Assembly: GCF_022440845.1 (NCBI RefSeq)
Contig: NZ_JAKNTO010000001.1
Span: 3,472,001 to 3,536,000 of the forward strand
From: Ruminococcus sp. OA3
GTDB taxonomy: Bacteria > Bacillota > Clostridia > Lachnospirales > Lachnospiraceae
DNA length: 64,000 bases
Direction: 5' to 3'
Program-made: the position numbers and the translations under genes
Notes under the pieces: generated by a model
The model's database searches: none
Told to the model about the DNA's origin: nothing
Seen by the model: the letters and a program-made list of their open reading frames with translations, nothing else
Shown here: piece by piece, positions 45,201-53,249 of the stretch
Layout: the number at the start of each line of letters is the position of its first letter
Position numbering within the stretch: the stretch's first letter is position 1

Positions 45201-45234
45201 GCATCTCCTCTTTGGAATTCTTTGCCACACCCAT
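42226..45234 (-). CDS. Multi-domain c-di-GMP protein: PAS-GGDEF-PAS-PAS-GGDEF-EAL
   Basis: A 1002-residue soluble protein with two diguanylate-cyclase-like domains and one phosphodiesterase-like domain. Order: PAS-like domain with a Cys cluster (about 15-125, CWKIF and CPFCP), GGDEF 1 (about 130-290, motif RLSGDEF), two PAS regions (about 315-440 and 455-580), GGDEF 2 (about 590-730, degenerate SGDNF), and EAL (about 745-1000). The EAL domain keeps EVLVRW, LEITES, DDFGSGYSSL, KIDKSFV, AEGVE and QGYYFSKP, so it should be active. GGDEF 2 lacks the catalytic motif and may bind GTP only. ATGGAGAG lies upstream of the chosen start. Confidence 0.93.
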   Translation of the reverse strand: MGVAKNSKEEMQIFAYHQILDKLDALIYITDIETDEILYMSPGMKAEFCVKHPEGQVCWKIFQKEMYGRCPFCPITELKKRAGRNDVISWEECNEKTGQIYENYDCLLEWPDGRLVHMQHSVNITERKELSHTANMDELTGLLNRRAGKADLEEKLRSASRKGVPVTICLSDLNNLKVINDTYGHKEGDYALVSVAHIVKEYLYPEDTVFRLSGDEFIIAFYGCSLENATRKIQIILNAMERKAAEERLAYQLSFSYGLVEAQPCDECSVMELISQADEIMYEQKQQYHIEQARRRLACSPEEERQRIRDFDYDKEHLCDALMESTDDYIFVGNMKTGTFRYSPRMVEEFGLPGTVIPNASAVWGERIHPGDQKEFLASNQEIADGRAESHCIQYRARNRNDEWIWLQCRGYMIRDNLGEPDLFAGMITNIREKNWKKEQAMEELEKQVYLYRAAERGGVFTVRVDSGFTLVYGNDIFYQIIEETKENINRIAHNKMSFYVHPEDFNVPENTVNASLKAGDMRTEWQMRLVTGKRNVRYVLITGIFAERDGELQLDGFVLDITRNRAREKQIEEVNRKLKYSLHHDPLTAIYNQEGFYQKVRQRLSKLPDRRYMIARWNVEKFKAINELLGRQEGDHILKFIAEYLETHMGSEGICARLSGDNFAVFYEEDAWDLEQALLDIQKLIARKHPQYKFAIYAGVYIITDITVPIDQMCDRAFLALQTVKGNYLQHVAYYDEHLRVQMLGEQQLLNGMDRALAAGEFEIYIQPVIEAFSERCIGGEVLVRWNHPALGLLSPDRFISLFEKNGFIVRMDAYIWDRACRCLKEWKEQGWRIVPLSVNMSRLNFYQPDIASVVLEIVDKYGLDTELLKLEITESAYTENPRELIQSVERFKAYGFEIMMDDFGSGYSSLNFLQEVPIDILKIDKSFVHHSMDSVMARHVLTSVVNMVRDMDMRVVAEGVETKEQLTFLKDMQCDYMQGYYFSKPIPAESFKQGYLVHEN

Positions 45235-45338
45235 CTTATTCTCTCCATATCTGACAGACAAGACGGAAAAAGACTGCAAAAAGCAGCCTTTATTCCATCC
45301 CTCCCAGTCTCATGTTTTTCGCTGTAATGTTATTTTAC

Positions 45339-45368
45339 ATTATACTAAACATAAGACTGCTATGTCAA
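45339..45368 (-). promoter_or_regulatory. Promoter of the GGDEF/EAL gene
   Basis: On the minus strand TTGACA (45363-45368), an 18-bp spacer and TATAAT (45339-45344). An ATAATGT / ACATTAC inverted repeat covers the -10 box and could be an operator. Confidence 0.75.
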
Positions 45369-45432
45369 TTACGGAGCTCCTTTATAAACATTTTACTGCC
45401 TACAAAGCATTACTGTAAACCCAAACAAAAGC

Positions 45433-45459
45433 AAAAAACAGGAGCCGCATAGGCTCCTG
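45433..45459 (-). terminator. Intrinsic terminator after nudC
   Basis: On the minus strand CAGGAGCC and GGCTCCTG (45452-45459, 45439-45446) close a five-base loop and run into six T residues. Confidence 0.85.
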
Positions 45460-45466
45460 CACCGCT

Positions 45467-46306
45467 TCAGACGTTACCATTCTTTTTAAAATAAATAATC
45501 ATTTCATTCGTCAGGCTCAGATTCGTCTCTTTTACCGGAATGTCTTCCCGTTCGAACCATTCCGCCATCGCAAGTTCTTCTCGGTCAAGGGTAATGGTTT
45601 CATCTCCTTCCAGTTCGGCAAAAAATCCCATCAGGATCGTATCCGTAAAAGCCCATGGCTGACTTTTATAATACTTCACTTTTCCCACTTTCAGACCGAC
45701 TTCTTCCATAACTTCTCTTCGCACAGTATTCTCTACCGTCTCACCAATCTCTGTAAACCCGGCGATCAATGCGTATTTGGCAAAATCACGGTTCGCATAT
45801 TTAGACATCAGCAGTCTGTTGCCATGCGTTACCCCGACAATGACGGCCGGACAGATCTTGGGATATTCCATATTGTTACATTCCGGGCAAAAAACCATCC
45901 GTTCTTTATCGCTGTGCTGCATGAGTGTCCCGCACCTTCCACAGTATTTGCGTATGCCGTACCAGTTATACAGCTGATACCCGGTGATTCCGGCGAAGGC
46001 AAGGTGTCTTGGCTCGGCAGTCCGGAAGATCTCCGTATTTTCCAGAGAATAGTTCGCCTTTGTCGGAAAGACTATGTTATGCAACAGATAATAACTGTCC
46101 CCATCTACAGAGAACAGATACGTATAGTTTTCGTAGAGATGATCATTATCTGCTTCCAGGTCCGAAAACTTTGGAAATGCGATTTCACCATCCTTCCATT
46201 TGATCAACACCTGCTTTTTTCGATAATATAAAATATAACTGTCCCTTCCAGGCGGTTGGGGCCGGTATTCATTCCTAAACTGATGCGGTTCGATATCCTG
46301 TATCAT
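45467..46306 (-). CDS. nudC: NADH pyrophosphatase (NudC-type Nudix hydrolase)
   Basis: A 279-residue Nudix enzyme that cleaves NADH and can remove NAD caps from RNA. An N-terminal domain is followed by a zinc ribbon (CGRCG...CPEC, about 120-140) and the Nudix box GFTEIGETVENTVRREVMEE, after which comes the NudC hallmark SQPWAF (usually SQPWPF). All catalytic Glu residues of the box are present. Confidence 0.94.
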   Translation of the reverse strand: MIQDIEPHQFRNEYRPQPPGRDSYILYYRKKQVLIKWKDGEIAFPKFSDLEADNDHLYENYTYLFSVDGDSYYLLHNIVFPTKANYSLENTEIFRTAEPRHLAFAGITGYQLYNWYGIRKYCGRCGTLMQHSDKERMVFCPECNNMEYPKICPAVIVGVTHGNRLLMSKYANRDFAKYALIAGFTEIGETVENTVRREVMEEVGLKVGKVKYYKSQPWAFTDTILMGFFAELEGDETITLDREELAMAEWFEREDIPVKETNLSLTNEMIIYFKKNGNV

Positions 46307-46386
46307 AATACTTTACCATCCTTTGCTTTTGTAACTATTATAGCAAAATCTTTTACCCGCGAAAAGACTTTTACTGTTTTACCCAT

Positions 46387-46419
46387 AAAAAGAATCTCCC
46401 TGCTGACACAGGGAGATTC
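46387..46419 (-). terminator. Intrinsic terminator after the GGDEF gene
   Basis: On the minus strand GAATCTCCCTG and CAGGGAGATTC (arms 46409-46419 and 46392-46402) close a six-base loop and end in five T residues. Confidence 0.85.
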
Positions 46420-46459
46420 CGGCTGTTTATGCAGCATTTAAATAATAAGGGAATCGTTA

Positions 46460-47524
46460 TCACAGGATTTTTACAAATCCATCCTGTCCATAGTAACAGA
46501 TTCCTTCTTTCTCGCACTTTTTCAAATAATAATGTGCTTTATGGGCATGATCCAAAACGCTGCTAAAATCATCGCCGTATTTGGGATAAAAAGCCGCACC
46601 TGCTGACAGGTTAACAGGAACATCCATTTTAATATCCTTCTGATTTTCTTCCCATTCTTCCTTCAGCTGACGCCAGCGCTGCTCCAGCAGTTCCTGATGC
46701 TCGATCCCAAAGCTGGCATAAACGATAAACTCATCGCCCCCAAGCCTGCCGATCAGATCATTGCAGAATACATTCTTCAGAGATTTTGAAAACGCCTGCA
46801 GAATACGGTCTCCAACGGCATGTCCATAAACTCCATTGATTTCTTTGGACACATCAGTATCCATTATGAGCATTGTCCCATATGGCTGTTCCAACATCCT
46901 GGAAGAAATCTTCTCCTCAAGAAACTGGCGGTTCATCAACTTTGTAAGAGGATCAAACCTTGCATAGAAAAGTGCCTGCTTATGCGCCGCCTCCAGCTCT
47001 TTCGTCTTTTCTTCTATACGTTCCTGCAATATTTGATTACTCTGTTCAACCAGCCGGCGCGGAAAGAATTCATCGCTGTCCTGAGCACTGTCTGCTACCG
47101 ACTGGTGCACATGAAGCAGTCGGTAGCCGTCCGGGTCCTGTATGACAAGCATGGTAAAACGAAATGCAAACTCGTAGATAATACGGTCTTCTGCATCTTC
47201 CCTGCACTTGCCCTGACCGATCACAAGAAAAAGATGATTCCCCAAATCCCTGGTCTGATACCAGTCATCTTCCACAAAAAAAGACTCCCTGCGGTTAAGC
47301 TCCTCTTTTTCCATCTGTGCGGCAAACTCTTCCAGAGTCCTGCTGATCTCATGCTCGCCGGTTCCTATTACGGATATGCTGTCATCGACAATTTCTTTTA
47401 ACGCACGATAATTCTTTTTATTTAAATAGGTGTACCAGATCCACCGGCAAAATGCTTCTGCATTACTGATCTTTTCCAATTGTAATCCCTCCAGCCAGCT
47501 CTCGTGTATATATAGTCCTAGCAT
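46460..47524 (-). CDS. GGDEF-domain protein (probable diguanylate cyclase)
   Basis: A 354-residue protein with an N-terminal region of about 175 residues that I do not recognise (a mixed alpha/beta sensor-like part), a short coiled coil (about 168-190), and a GGDEF domain (about 190-350). The domain begins DPLTKLMNRQFLEE and has an intact RLGGDEFIVY motif. The usual inhibitory RxxD is not obvious. It probably makes c-di-GMP, and is divergent in function from the EAL protein upstream. Confidence 0.9.
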   Translation of the reverse strand: MLGLYIHESWLEGLQLEKISNAEAFCRWIWYTYLNKKNYRALKEIVDDSISVIGTGEHEISRTLEEFAAQMEKEELNRRESFFVEDDWYQTRDLGNHLFLVIGQGKCREDAEDRIIYEFAFRFTMLVIQDPDGYRLLHVHQSVADSAQDSDEFFPRRLVEQSNQILQERIEEKTKELEAAHKQALFYARFDPLTKLMNRQFLEEKISSRMLEQPYGTMLIMDTDVSKEINGVYGHAVGDRILQAFSKSLKNVFCNDLIGRLGGDEFIVYASFGIEHQELLEQRWRQLKEEWEENQKDIKMDVPVNLSAGAAFYPKYGDDFSSVLDHAHKAHYYLKKCEKEGICYYGQDGFVKIL

Positions 47525-47576
47525 ATCTTATAAAGAACTGAATTGCAAGAAAGAATACAATATCGGAATAAATTTT

Positions 47577-49073
47577 TTATCCTTCGATCTTATTCAATAA
47601 GTCCAGTGTATCCTGATAACGCCCCTCCTCAGAGTCTCCCATGACAACTGTGATATAAAGCCGCTCATTCCGATAGGCAGCCGAAACCAGACACTTTCCG
47701 GCCGCATCTGAACTCCCCGTTTTAAGACCGACAACTGTTTTATCATAATAGGTACTCTCCGGACTGAGCAACTGGTTTGTATTCTGCCACGTCACATCCG
47801 TTCCATCCGCAAAACAGGTGCGGATCGAAGGTTGTCTGACAATATCTGACAGATACCCGTCCCCGTATTCTGTATTCATAAACACGCGCGCACAGCATGC
47901 CAGATCATAGGCTGTCGTATACTGACCGTCTGCATCATATCCATCGGGCCTTAAGAATCTGGAATTTTCAGCGCCTGCAAGGACTGCTGTCTCATTCATT
48001 TTATCCATAAAAATTTCCAGTGCCCGATCGATCGACAGATCCGCCTGATCTTTGATCTTCCTTCCCGCATACACTGCCAGGACGTATGCCGCATCATTTC
48101 CGGATGGAAGCAGCATTCCTTCCATCAGCTGTTTTACGCTCAGCCGCTGGCCAATAACAAGCCAGGCACGTGAGGCATCACTCTCAATCCGGTTGATTTC
48201 TTCGCCCACAGTAACTTCCTCATCAGCGGCGCAGAAGCGGGCGGCCGTCAGCACCGTCAGAATTTTGGCAGTGCTGGCGGGCGCAATCTGCTGATTTTCT
48301 TCTTTCCCGTACAGAATATTTCCTTCCCGGGCATCGATCAGGCATGCATTTTTTGCTTCTATGCCGATGTCGTCAAACCAGTCATTTGTTTCTTCTGTCA
48401 AATCATGACCTGCCGCCTGTGTCTGTGGCATTGCAAACTGTCTGCAATTCCACAGGCCGGTCCCCATCACTCCGATCAGCATAAGTACCACCAGAATCAA
48501 TACGGGCTTTCCATCTCTTTTTTTGATCTTTCCGGTTTTTTGGTCCCTGATTCCCGTTGCGCCATATAGTTTCCTGACACCTGCCAGAAGCATCATGGCA
48601 GCCAGAAATCCAATGAGTCCGCCCAATGTGTTTAAGATCAGATCATCGATATCGGTCCCCCGCGTCAGGAACAGCTGCAGGACCTCAATCAGCAGTGAAG
48701 TTCCGGCGCAGAACAACACGGCATTTCCCACTTTCTGAAATTTCCGGGACAGCATCGGGAGCAGAAACCCAAGCGGGATAAACATCAGAATGTTTCCAAA
48801 AAAATTCAGGGGATTGTCTCCGATATCCCGGAGTACCTGGCCTGGTATCAGGTTAATCTGCCCCTTTCCCAGCCCCAGCGTAAATCCAAACACCGGAGAC
48901 ACTGTCATGGAAAAGACCGCTGTCATTGCCGCTGCCAAAAGCAGTGTGGCTGCCCGGTACTGCAATGTCACTGTCTGATGTGATACCCTCAGATACACTT
49001 CAAATACTGCAAGATATACTGCCCAGACTGTTATTCCAGGCAGCAGATACATTAATACATTTTCTAACATCAT
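47577..49073 (-). CDS. VanZ-like domain fused to a serine-type D-Ala-D-Ala carboxypeptidase
   Basis: A 498-residue fusion. Residues 1-170 form a VanZ-like membrane domain with four to five helices and the family motifs INLIPG, LNFFGNILMFIPLGFLLP, EVLQLFLTRGTDIDD and NTLGGLIGF. A further membrane helix (about 190-210) leads to an S11 peptidase domain (about 240-490) facing outward, with the catalytic SxxK in PASTAKIL, SGN in LLPSGNDAA and KTG in VGLKTGSSD. The enzyme should trim D-Ala from peptidoglycan; VanZ domains are linked with lipoglycopeptide tolerance. A two-component system lies directly upstream but a terminator intervenes. Confidence 0.9.
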   Translation of the reverse strand: MMLENVLMYLLPGITVWAVYLAVFEVYLRVSHQTVTLQYRAATLLLAAAMTAVFSMTVSPVFGFTLGLGKGQINLIPGQVLRDIGDNPLNFFGNILMFIPLGFLLPMLSRKFQKVGNAVLFCAGTSLLIEVLQLFLTRGTDIDDLILNTLGGLIGFLAAMMLLAGVRKLYGATGIRDQKTGKIKKRDGKPVLILVVLMLIGVMGTGLWNCRQFAMPQTQAAGHDLTEETNDWFDDIGIEAKNACLIDAREGNILYGKEENQQIAPASTAKILTVLTAARFCAADEEVTVGEEINRIESDASRAWLVIGQRLSVKQLMEGMLLPSGNDAAYVLAVYAGRKIKDQADLSIDRALEIFMDKMNETAVLAGAENSRFLRPDGYDADGQYTTAYDLACCARVFMNTEYGDGYLSDIVRQPSIRTCFADGTDVTWQNTNQLLSPESTYYDKTVVGLKTGSSDAAGKCLVSAAYRNERLYITVVMGDSEEGRYQDTLDLLNKIEG

Positions 49074-49103
49074 TCATCACCTCTTGAGAACGAATATAAT
49101 ACA

Positions 49104-49133
49104 AAAAAATAAAGCCATGTCTGTTATGGCTTT
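49104..49133 (-). terminator. Intrinsic terminator after the second LytTR kinase gene
   Basis: On the minus strand AAAGCCAT and ATGGCTTT (arms 49126-49133 and 49111-49118) close a seven-base loop and lead into ATTTTTTT. Confidence 0.85.
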
Positions 49134-49188
49134 ACTTTTTCTTACTGTGCACAGATAATTCTTCAGGCAGTACATCCAGGCAATTTTA

Positions 49189-50754
49189 TCAACGTCCGGG
49201 CCGAAACGCCTGAATAGACTGTACAAACAGGTTTCCCTGAAAATAAGAATTCCAGAGAATGTCACTGTGCTTGTCTATCAGCCTTCTGGCAATGGTCAGC
49301 CCGTTGCCGCGCCCCAGTCCTTTGCTTGTCACTCCTGCATGAACGCCTCTCTCAAGTGTCGCTGTGCGCACCGTGTTCTTTATCAGGATCTGCATGTTTC
49401 CTTCCTGTTCCCGGAGTTCCAGTTCCACATGACCGTCCTCCATCTGCTCGACCTCCTCCATCGCGTTGTCCAAAAAAATCCCAATGATCCGCACAATATC
49501 CGATACATCCACGCAGTGTGGAAAATACGTATGGTCGAGCATGGTCACAATGCGGATATCCTCCCCTGCTGAGATTCCCTGCAGCAGTTTATAGTGCAGA
49601 AACGCCTCCAGCGTCTCATTCTGCAGCATCTGCAGCTGTACATACATATCATTCTTTTGGATTTCCGACTGTGCAAACGGTGCTATCTGAGAATAGTAAT
49701 ATTCCTGAAGCGGGGCATCTCCGTTTCTTCTTACGAGTTCGCCCATTGTCAGAAAGATATTCTTCATATCGTGCTTTATCGCCCTGATCTCCTGCATATT
49801 CTCATTCATTTTCCGATGATAAAGCTGCATATGCTCCTGTACTTTTTCCTGATATTCCAGATGCTCTTTAAGCTGCACCGTTTTTAAAAGCATCTTCAGG
49901 TAAAACAACTGCATGCCCAGAAATGCTATGATAAAAATCGCTACCGTACCCATTCGAAACGGCATCCGTTCCGTATCGTAAAACATGCCCACGATGTCAA
50001 GCAGAAATAAAACAACAAACAGCATAACGGGAACAGCCAGCAGGTACGCACCAATCTCTTCGTATTTTTCACTCATTTCCTGTGCTTTCGCGAAATAATA
50101 GTGGAGTCCTCTTTTCAGCAGAAACATCAGCAGCGCAAAGATCAGCAGGAAACAGAACGTGATCAAAAGCAGGCAGAAAAATTTCTGTACCCTGTCAAAA
50201 TCATACTTCCTTGCAATATTATAATAAATCTGCAGAACCTTCCCCTCAAAGATCATCTGATAAACACAGTAACAGATCGTTGCAGAGAACAGCGTGAGAA
50301 GGCATGGCATCGCCTGCTGTTTTGCAGAATGGTATCTCCGCTGCACGATTACAAGCAGCAGTATCCATCCGATAATCAGCAGCATGCTGCGGCAGTACAG
50401 CGCATGATAGCTGTATTTCTGCAGCAGAAACAGTACAGTGCCCAGGAGCAGGTAATCACTCACAGAAAGTTTCAGGTAGCCGACCGCCCAGACAGAGAGC
50501 ACAGTCGCAAAAATAAGAAGAAATAAGACTGCTTCCCAGCTTTTGATCCAGCTGATCGATTTCAGAAAATATCCCGGATAGAGAAAGAGTACTATCCCGC
50601 AGGATACCAGAAATCCGGCTGCAAGTTCGAGTCTCGGCCTGTTGATCCTGGTCCAGATCCTGTACCATGCCAGCGCGGCAGCCAATATCATTCCATTCAC
50701 GAGTAACAGTTTGACAACCTGCCATACGAAGTACCATCCAATTATTCCAGCCAC
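49189..50754 (-). CDS. GHKL-type sensor histidine kinase
   Basis: A 521-residue membrane kinase with about eight to nine hydrophobic segments in residues 1-290, a coiled coil (about 300-330), the phospho-acceptor His in RAIKHDMKNIFL (about 337) and an ATPase domain with IIGIFLDNAMEEVEQ and a GLGRGNGLTIARRL G-box. It overlaps the response-regulator gene by 13 bp. The membrane layout resembles peptide-sensing AgrC-like kinases. Confidence 0.9.
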   Translation of the reverse strand: MAGIIGWYFVWQVVKLLLVNGMILAAALAWYRIWTRINRPRLELAAGFLVSCGIVLFLYPGYFLKSISWIKSWEAVLFLLIFATVLSVWAVGYLKLSVSDYLLLGTVLFLLQKYSYHALYCRSMLLIIGWILLLVIVQRRYHSAKQQAMPCLLTLFSATICYCVYQMIFEGKVLQIYYNIARKYDFDRVQKFFCLLLITFCFLLIFALLMFLLKRGLHYYFAKAQEMSEKYEEIGAYLLAVPVMLFVVLFLLDIVGMFYDTERMPFRMGTVAIFIIAFLGMQLFYLKMLLKTVQLKEHLEYQEKVQEHMQLYHRKMNENMQEIRAIKHDMKNIFLTMGELVRRNGDAPLQEYYYSQIAPFAQSEIQKNDMYVQLQMLQNETLEAFLHYKLLQGISAGEDIRIVTMLDHTYFPHCVDVSDIVRIIGIFLDNAMEEVEQMEDGHVELELREQEGNMQILIKNTVRTATLERGVHAGVTSKGLGRGNGLTIARRLIDKHSDILWNSYFQGNLFVQSIQAFRPGR

Positions 50755-51488
50755 CGTTTCACCTCATTTCGCATCCGAACCGAACATGGAATTAGTTCCC
50801 CGTTTGCAAGCTTGAGCATACCCTGCTGCATCCCCACCATATACCGCTTACTTGCAACAACAGACCGGTGAACCTTCAGAAAATCATCTCCAAGCATCCC
50901 CAGCACGCGTTCTATGGTATCTCTCACCGTCACCGCTGAGCCATCCATCGTATGGTACGTCACCCCATGTGACACGGCCTTTTCCGCTTCCACATAGAGG
51001 ATGCTGCTCTTCCTGACGTTCACCGTCTCACCAATCCCGATCGTCAGAACCAGCAGATCTTTATCCTCCGTCTTTTTAGCTTCTCCCCAGACGGCTGACG
51101 CCATCCGGATATAGCGGCCAAACCCCTCCTTCAGATTTCTCATATCCGTTGTCTTTTCCAGAAACCCGAAGGGTTCCACCCCGCTTTGCAGAACCTGCAT
51201 CGCCATCTCCTGATGATTCGTAACAAACACAATCTTGGATGCCTGACTCAGTTCACGAATCTTACGTGCAACATCCATTCCATTTAACCTGCCGGCACCA
51301 AAGTCCAGATCCAGGAACACCAGATACTCTCCCGGGTTCTTCTGTATATATCGAAAAATCTCCAGACTCTCCATTGCCACACAGACAATCTGTGCATCCA
51401 GCTTTTTCTCTGCAATTTCCTCTTCTATCTGCTGCCCTGCCAGCTTCAGGATGAACGGATCGTCATCACACAACATCACCTGAATCAT
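50742..51488 (-). CDS. LytTR-family response regulator
   Basis: A 248-residue regulator. The receiver domain has the acidic pair in MLCDDDPF, the phospho-acceptor Asp in LVFLDLDFG (about residue 61) and a Lys/Thr switch; the LytTR domain covers about 140-246, with VRKSSILYVEAE and DDFLKVHRSVVASKRYM. The start at 51488 has AGGAG 6 bp upstream. It pairs with the downstream overlapping kinase gene. Confidence 0.92.
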   Translation of the reverse strand: MIQVMLCDDDPFILKLAGQQIEEEIAEKKLDAQIVCVAMESLEIFRYIQKNPGEYLVFLDLDFGAGRLNGMDVARKIRELSQASKIVFVTNHQEMAMQVLQSGVEPFGFLEKTTDMRNLKEGFGRYIRMASAVWGEAKKTEDKDLLVLTIGIGETVNVRKSSILYVEAEKAVSHGVTYHTMDGSAVTVRDTIERVLGMLGDDFLKVHRSVVASKRYMVGMQQGMLKLANGELIPCSVRMRNEVKRWLE

Positions 51489-51602
51489 AAATGTCTCCTC
51501 TTTCAGCTTGTTTTTTTCTAGTGTACCACATCTTGACATGCAAAACAAAATAAGAGTACAATGGAGTTCCGTAAACTACAAATCATGGAGGTATTGCTGA
51601 TT

Positions 51603-52790
51603 ATGAATAAAAAAGAAACTCTGGAAATCCGGAAACAGTTCACTCCTGAAAACTGTACCATCTCCCGCATCTGTGGATGCTATGTAGATGGTGAGAAAAA
51701 TATAAAACTGGAAATAAAGGAAGCTTTTGGCTCTGTCCAGGAAGAAGAGGCTTTTAAATATTTTGACATTTTCAAACATACATTATCCGGCAGCATTGGA
51801 AAAAATCTGCTGAACATGGAATTTCCGCTTGAACAGGAGATGCCGGATGGAACACAAGCATTTCTCATGAAGCTGAAAGGCAGCCGTCTGGAGGATGATA
51901 TACTGGTGGAAGAATTTTATCAGAAAGTCATCGATCATTATACATACGGTACAAACTACTACATTATTCTGATTCACGCAGCCTACGATATTCCAGGCAA
52001 GTCCTCCGACAATCTGGAAATGTTTGATGCTTCCGACAATGTCTATGAGTACCTGCTGTGCAGCATCTGCCCGGTCAACCTCTCGAAAGCCGGGCTGTGC
52101 TATAATACAGAAAAAAACAGTATTGAAGACAGAATCCGCGACTGGATTGTGGCAGCCCCCATCAGCGGTTTCCTGTTCCCCGCCTTCAACGACCGCAATA
52201 CCGATATCCACAGCATTCTCTATTACTCCAGGAACCCGGAAGAACTGCAGCAGGATTTTATCGACAATGTGCTCGGCTGTACGCCGCCGCTCTCCGCCTC
52301 CGGCCAGAAAGAAACGTTTCAGAATATGATCGCGGATGCCCTGGGGGACGACTGTCATTATGAGGTGGTGAAAAATCTGCATGAAAACCTGCACGAGATG
52401 GTCGAGGCGGGCAAAGACAATCCGGATCCCCTGACCCTTTCGACACATGATGTACGCTGCGTTCTGGAGGAGAGCGGTGTCCCGGATGAGAAGATTCAGT
52501 TCTTTGAGAAAGAATTTGAAGAGGTGGTAAAACCGGACACCCCGATCCTGGTATCCAATATTGCAGAGACCCGGAAATTCAGTATCGAGACTCCTGATGT
52601 GGTCATAAAAGTCAATCCGGAGCGTATGGATCTTGTGGAGACACGCGTCATTGACGGCCGTGCCTTCCTCGTGATTCCCGTGGATGACTATCTGGAAGTC
52701 AACGGAATGCCGGTGAGTGTGGACGCACCTGCATCGGAAGAATCCGCTGACAACTCCTCCGAAGAAGCGGCAGCCACTCTTTCTGAATAA
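51603..52790 (+). CDS. DUF4317-family protein
   Basis: A 395-residue protein of a family widespread in Clostridia and of unknown function. Visible features are the N-terminal NKKETLEIRKQFTPENCTIS, an RICGCYVD turn, a YGTNYYIILIHAAYDIP strand, and an acidic Ser/Glu-rich tail (about 375-395). No signal peptide or membrane helix. The start at 51603 keeps the conserved N-terminus, with GGAGG 12 bp upstream (a longish spacing); ATGs at 51561 and 51585 are alternatives. The following remnant at 52803 is in the same frame after the stop. Confidence 0.85.
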   Translation: MNKKETLEIRKQFTPENCTISRICGCYVDGEKNIKLEIKEAFGSVQEEEAFKYFDIFKHTLSGSIGKNLLNMEFPLEQEMPDGTQAFLMKLKGSRLEDDILVEEFYQKVIDHYTYGTNYYIILIHAAYDIPGKSSDNLEMFDASDNVYEYLLCSICPVNLSKAGLCYNTEKNSIEDRIRDWIVAAPISGFLFPAFNDRNTDIHSILYYSRNPEELQQDFIDNVLGCTPPLSASGQKETFQNMIADALGDDCHYEVVKNLHENLHEMVEAGKDNPDPLTLSTHDVRCVLEESGVPDEKIQFFEKEFEEVVKPDTPILVSNIAETRKFSIETPDVVIKVNPERMDLVETRVIDGRAFLVIPVDDYLEVNGMPVSVDAPASEESADNSSEEAAATLSE

Positions 52791-52802
52791 GACCAGAAAC
52801 CC

Positions 52803-53249
52803 GCCAGAGGAAGAGCCTATGTTCATTTGTCGCGTCTTAACTCCCTGACAGGGCTCCCCCGGGGAGTCACCTTCTCCGTGAAAGGCACCTGGTCGGAAGC
52901 ATACGCATACGGCAGCTTTCTGCTCCACTATCTGGGTATGGCTCCCGTGTGTTTTTCCATCACCAGTCCGGACAGTGACTGCAGCCGTCAGATCCTGCTG
53001 AATCTTGCCGGGCAATATAAATGCCCCCAGACTCTGGAGGCAGATATGTTGAAAACACCAGGAGAGATTGTTCTCGCAGACGGATGTACCATCGCAAAAC
53101 TGAAACTTATGAATCACATTTTCTCGGGCATTGAAAACTCACTTCCCGGAATGGGCTATATCAACGTCACATCAAAAACCCACCTCGGCATTCGAGGTGC
53201 CCTGTTTCTCCTGGAACAGATATTAAACGGACTTACTTATTCTTATTGA
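52803..53249 (+). pseudogene. C-terminal fragment of a nitrogenase-component-1-like protein
   Basis: About 140 residues with no convincing start: the longest frame begins at a TTG at 52827 and is preceded by codons in frame with the DUF4317 gene's stop. The segment GVTFSVKGTWSEAYAYGSFL, LHYLGMAPVCFSI, ADGCTIAKLKLM and GIRGALFLLEQILNG look like the last domain of nitrogenase component 1-type oxidoreductases (NifD/NifE/CfbD-like), in which the first two thirds with the cluster-binding Cys are missing. It overlaps the end of aguB by 7 bp. The family call is from pattern memory and is tentative. Confidence 0.45.

Noticed and set aside
51783-53117. A 444-codon open frame on the minus strand
   Set aside because: It is antisense to the DUF4317 gene and the nitrogenase-like fragment, has unusual Cys/His/Phe-rich composition and no recognisable domain; it reflects codon bias of the real plus-strand genes.
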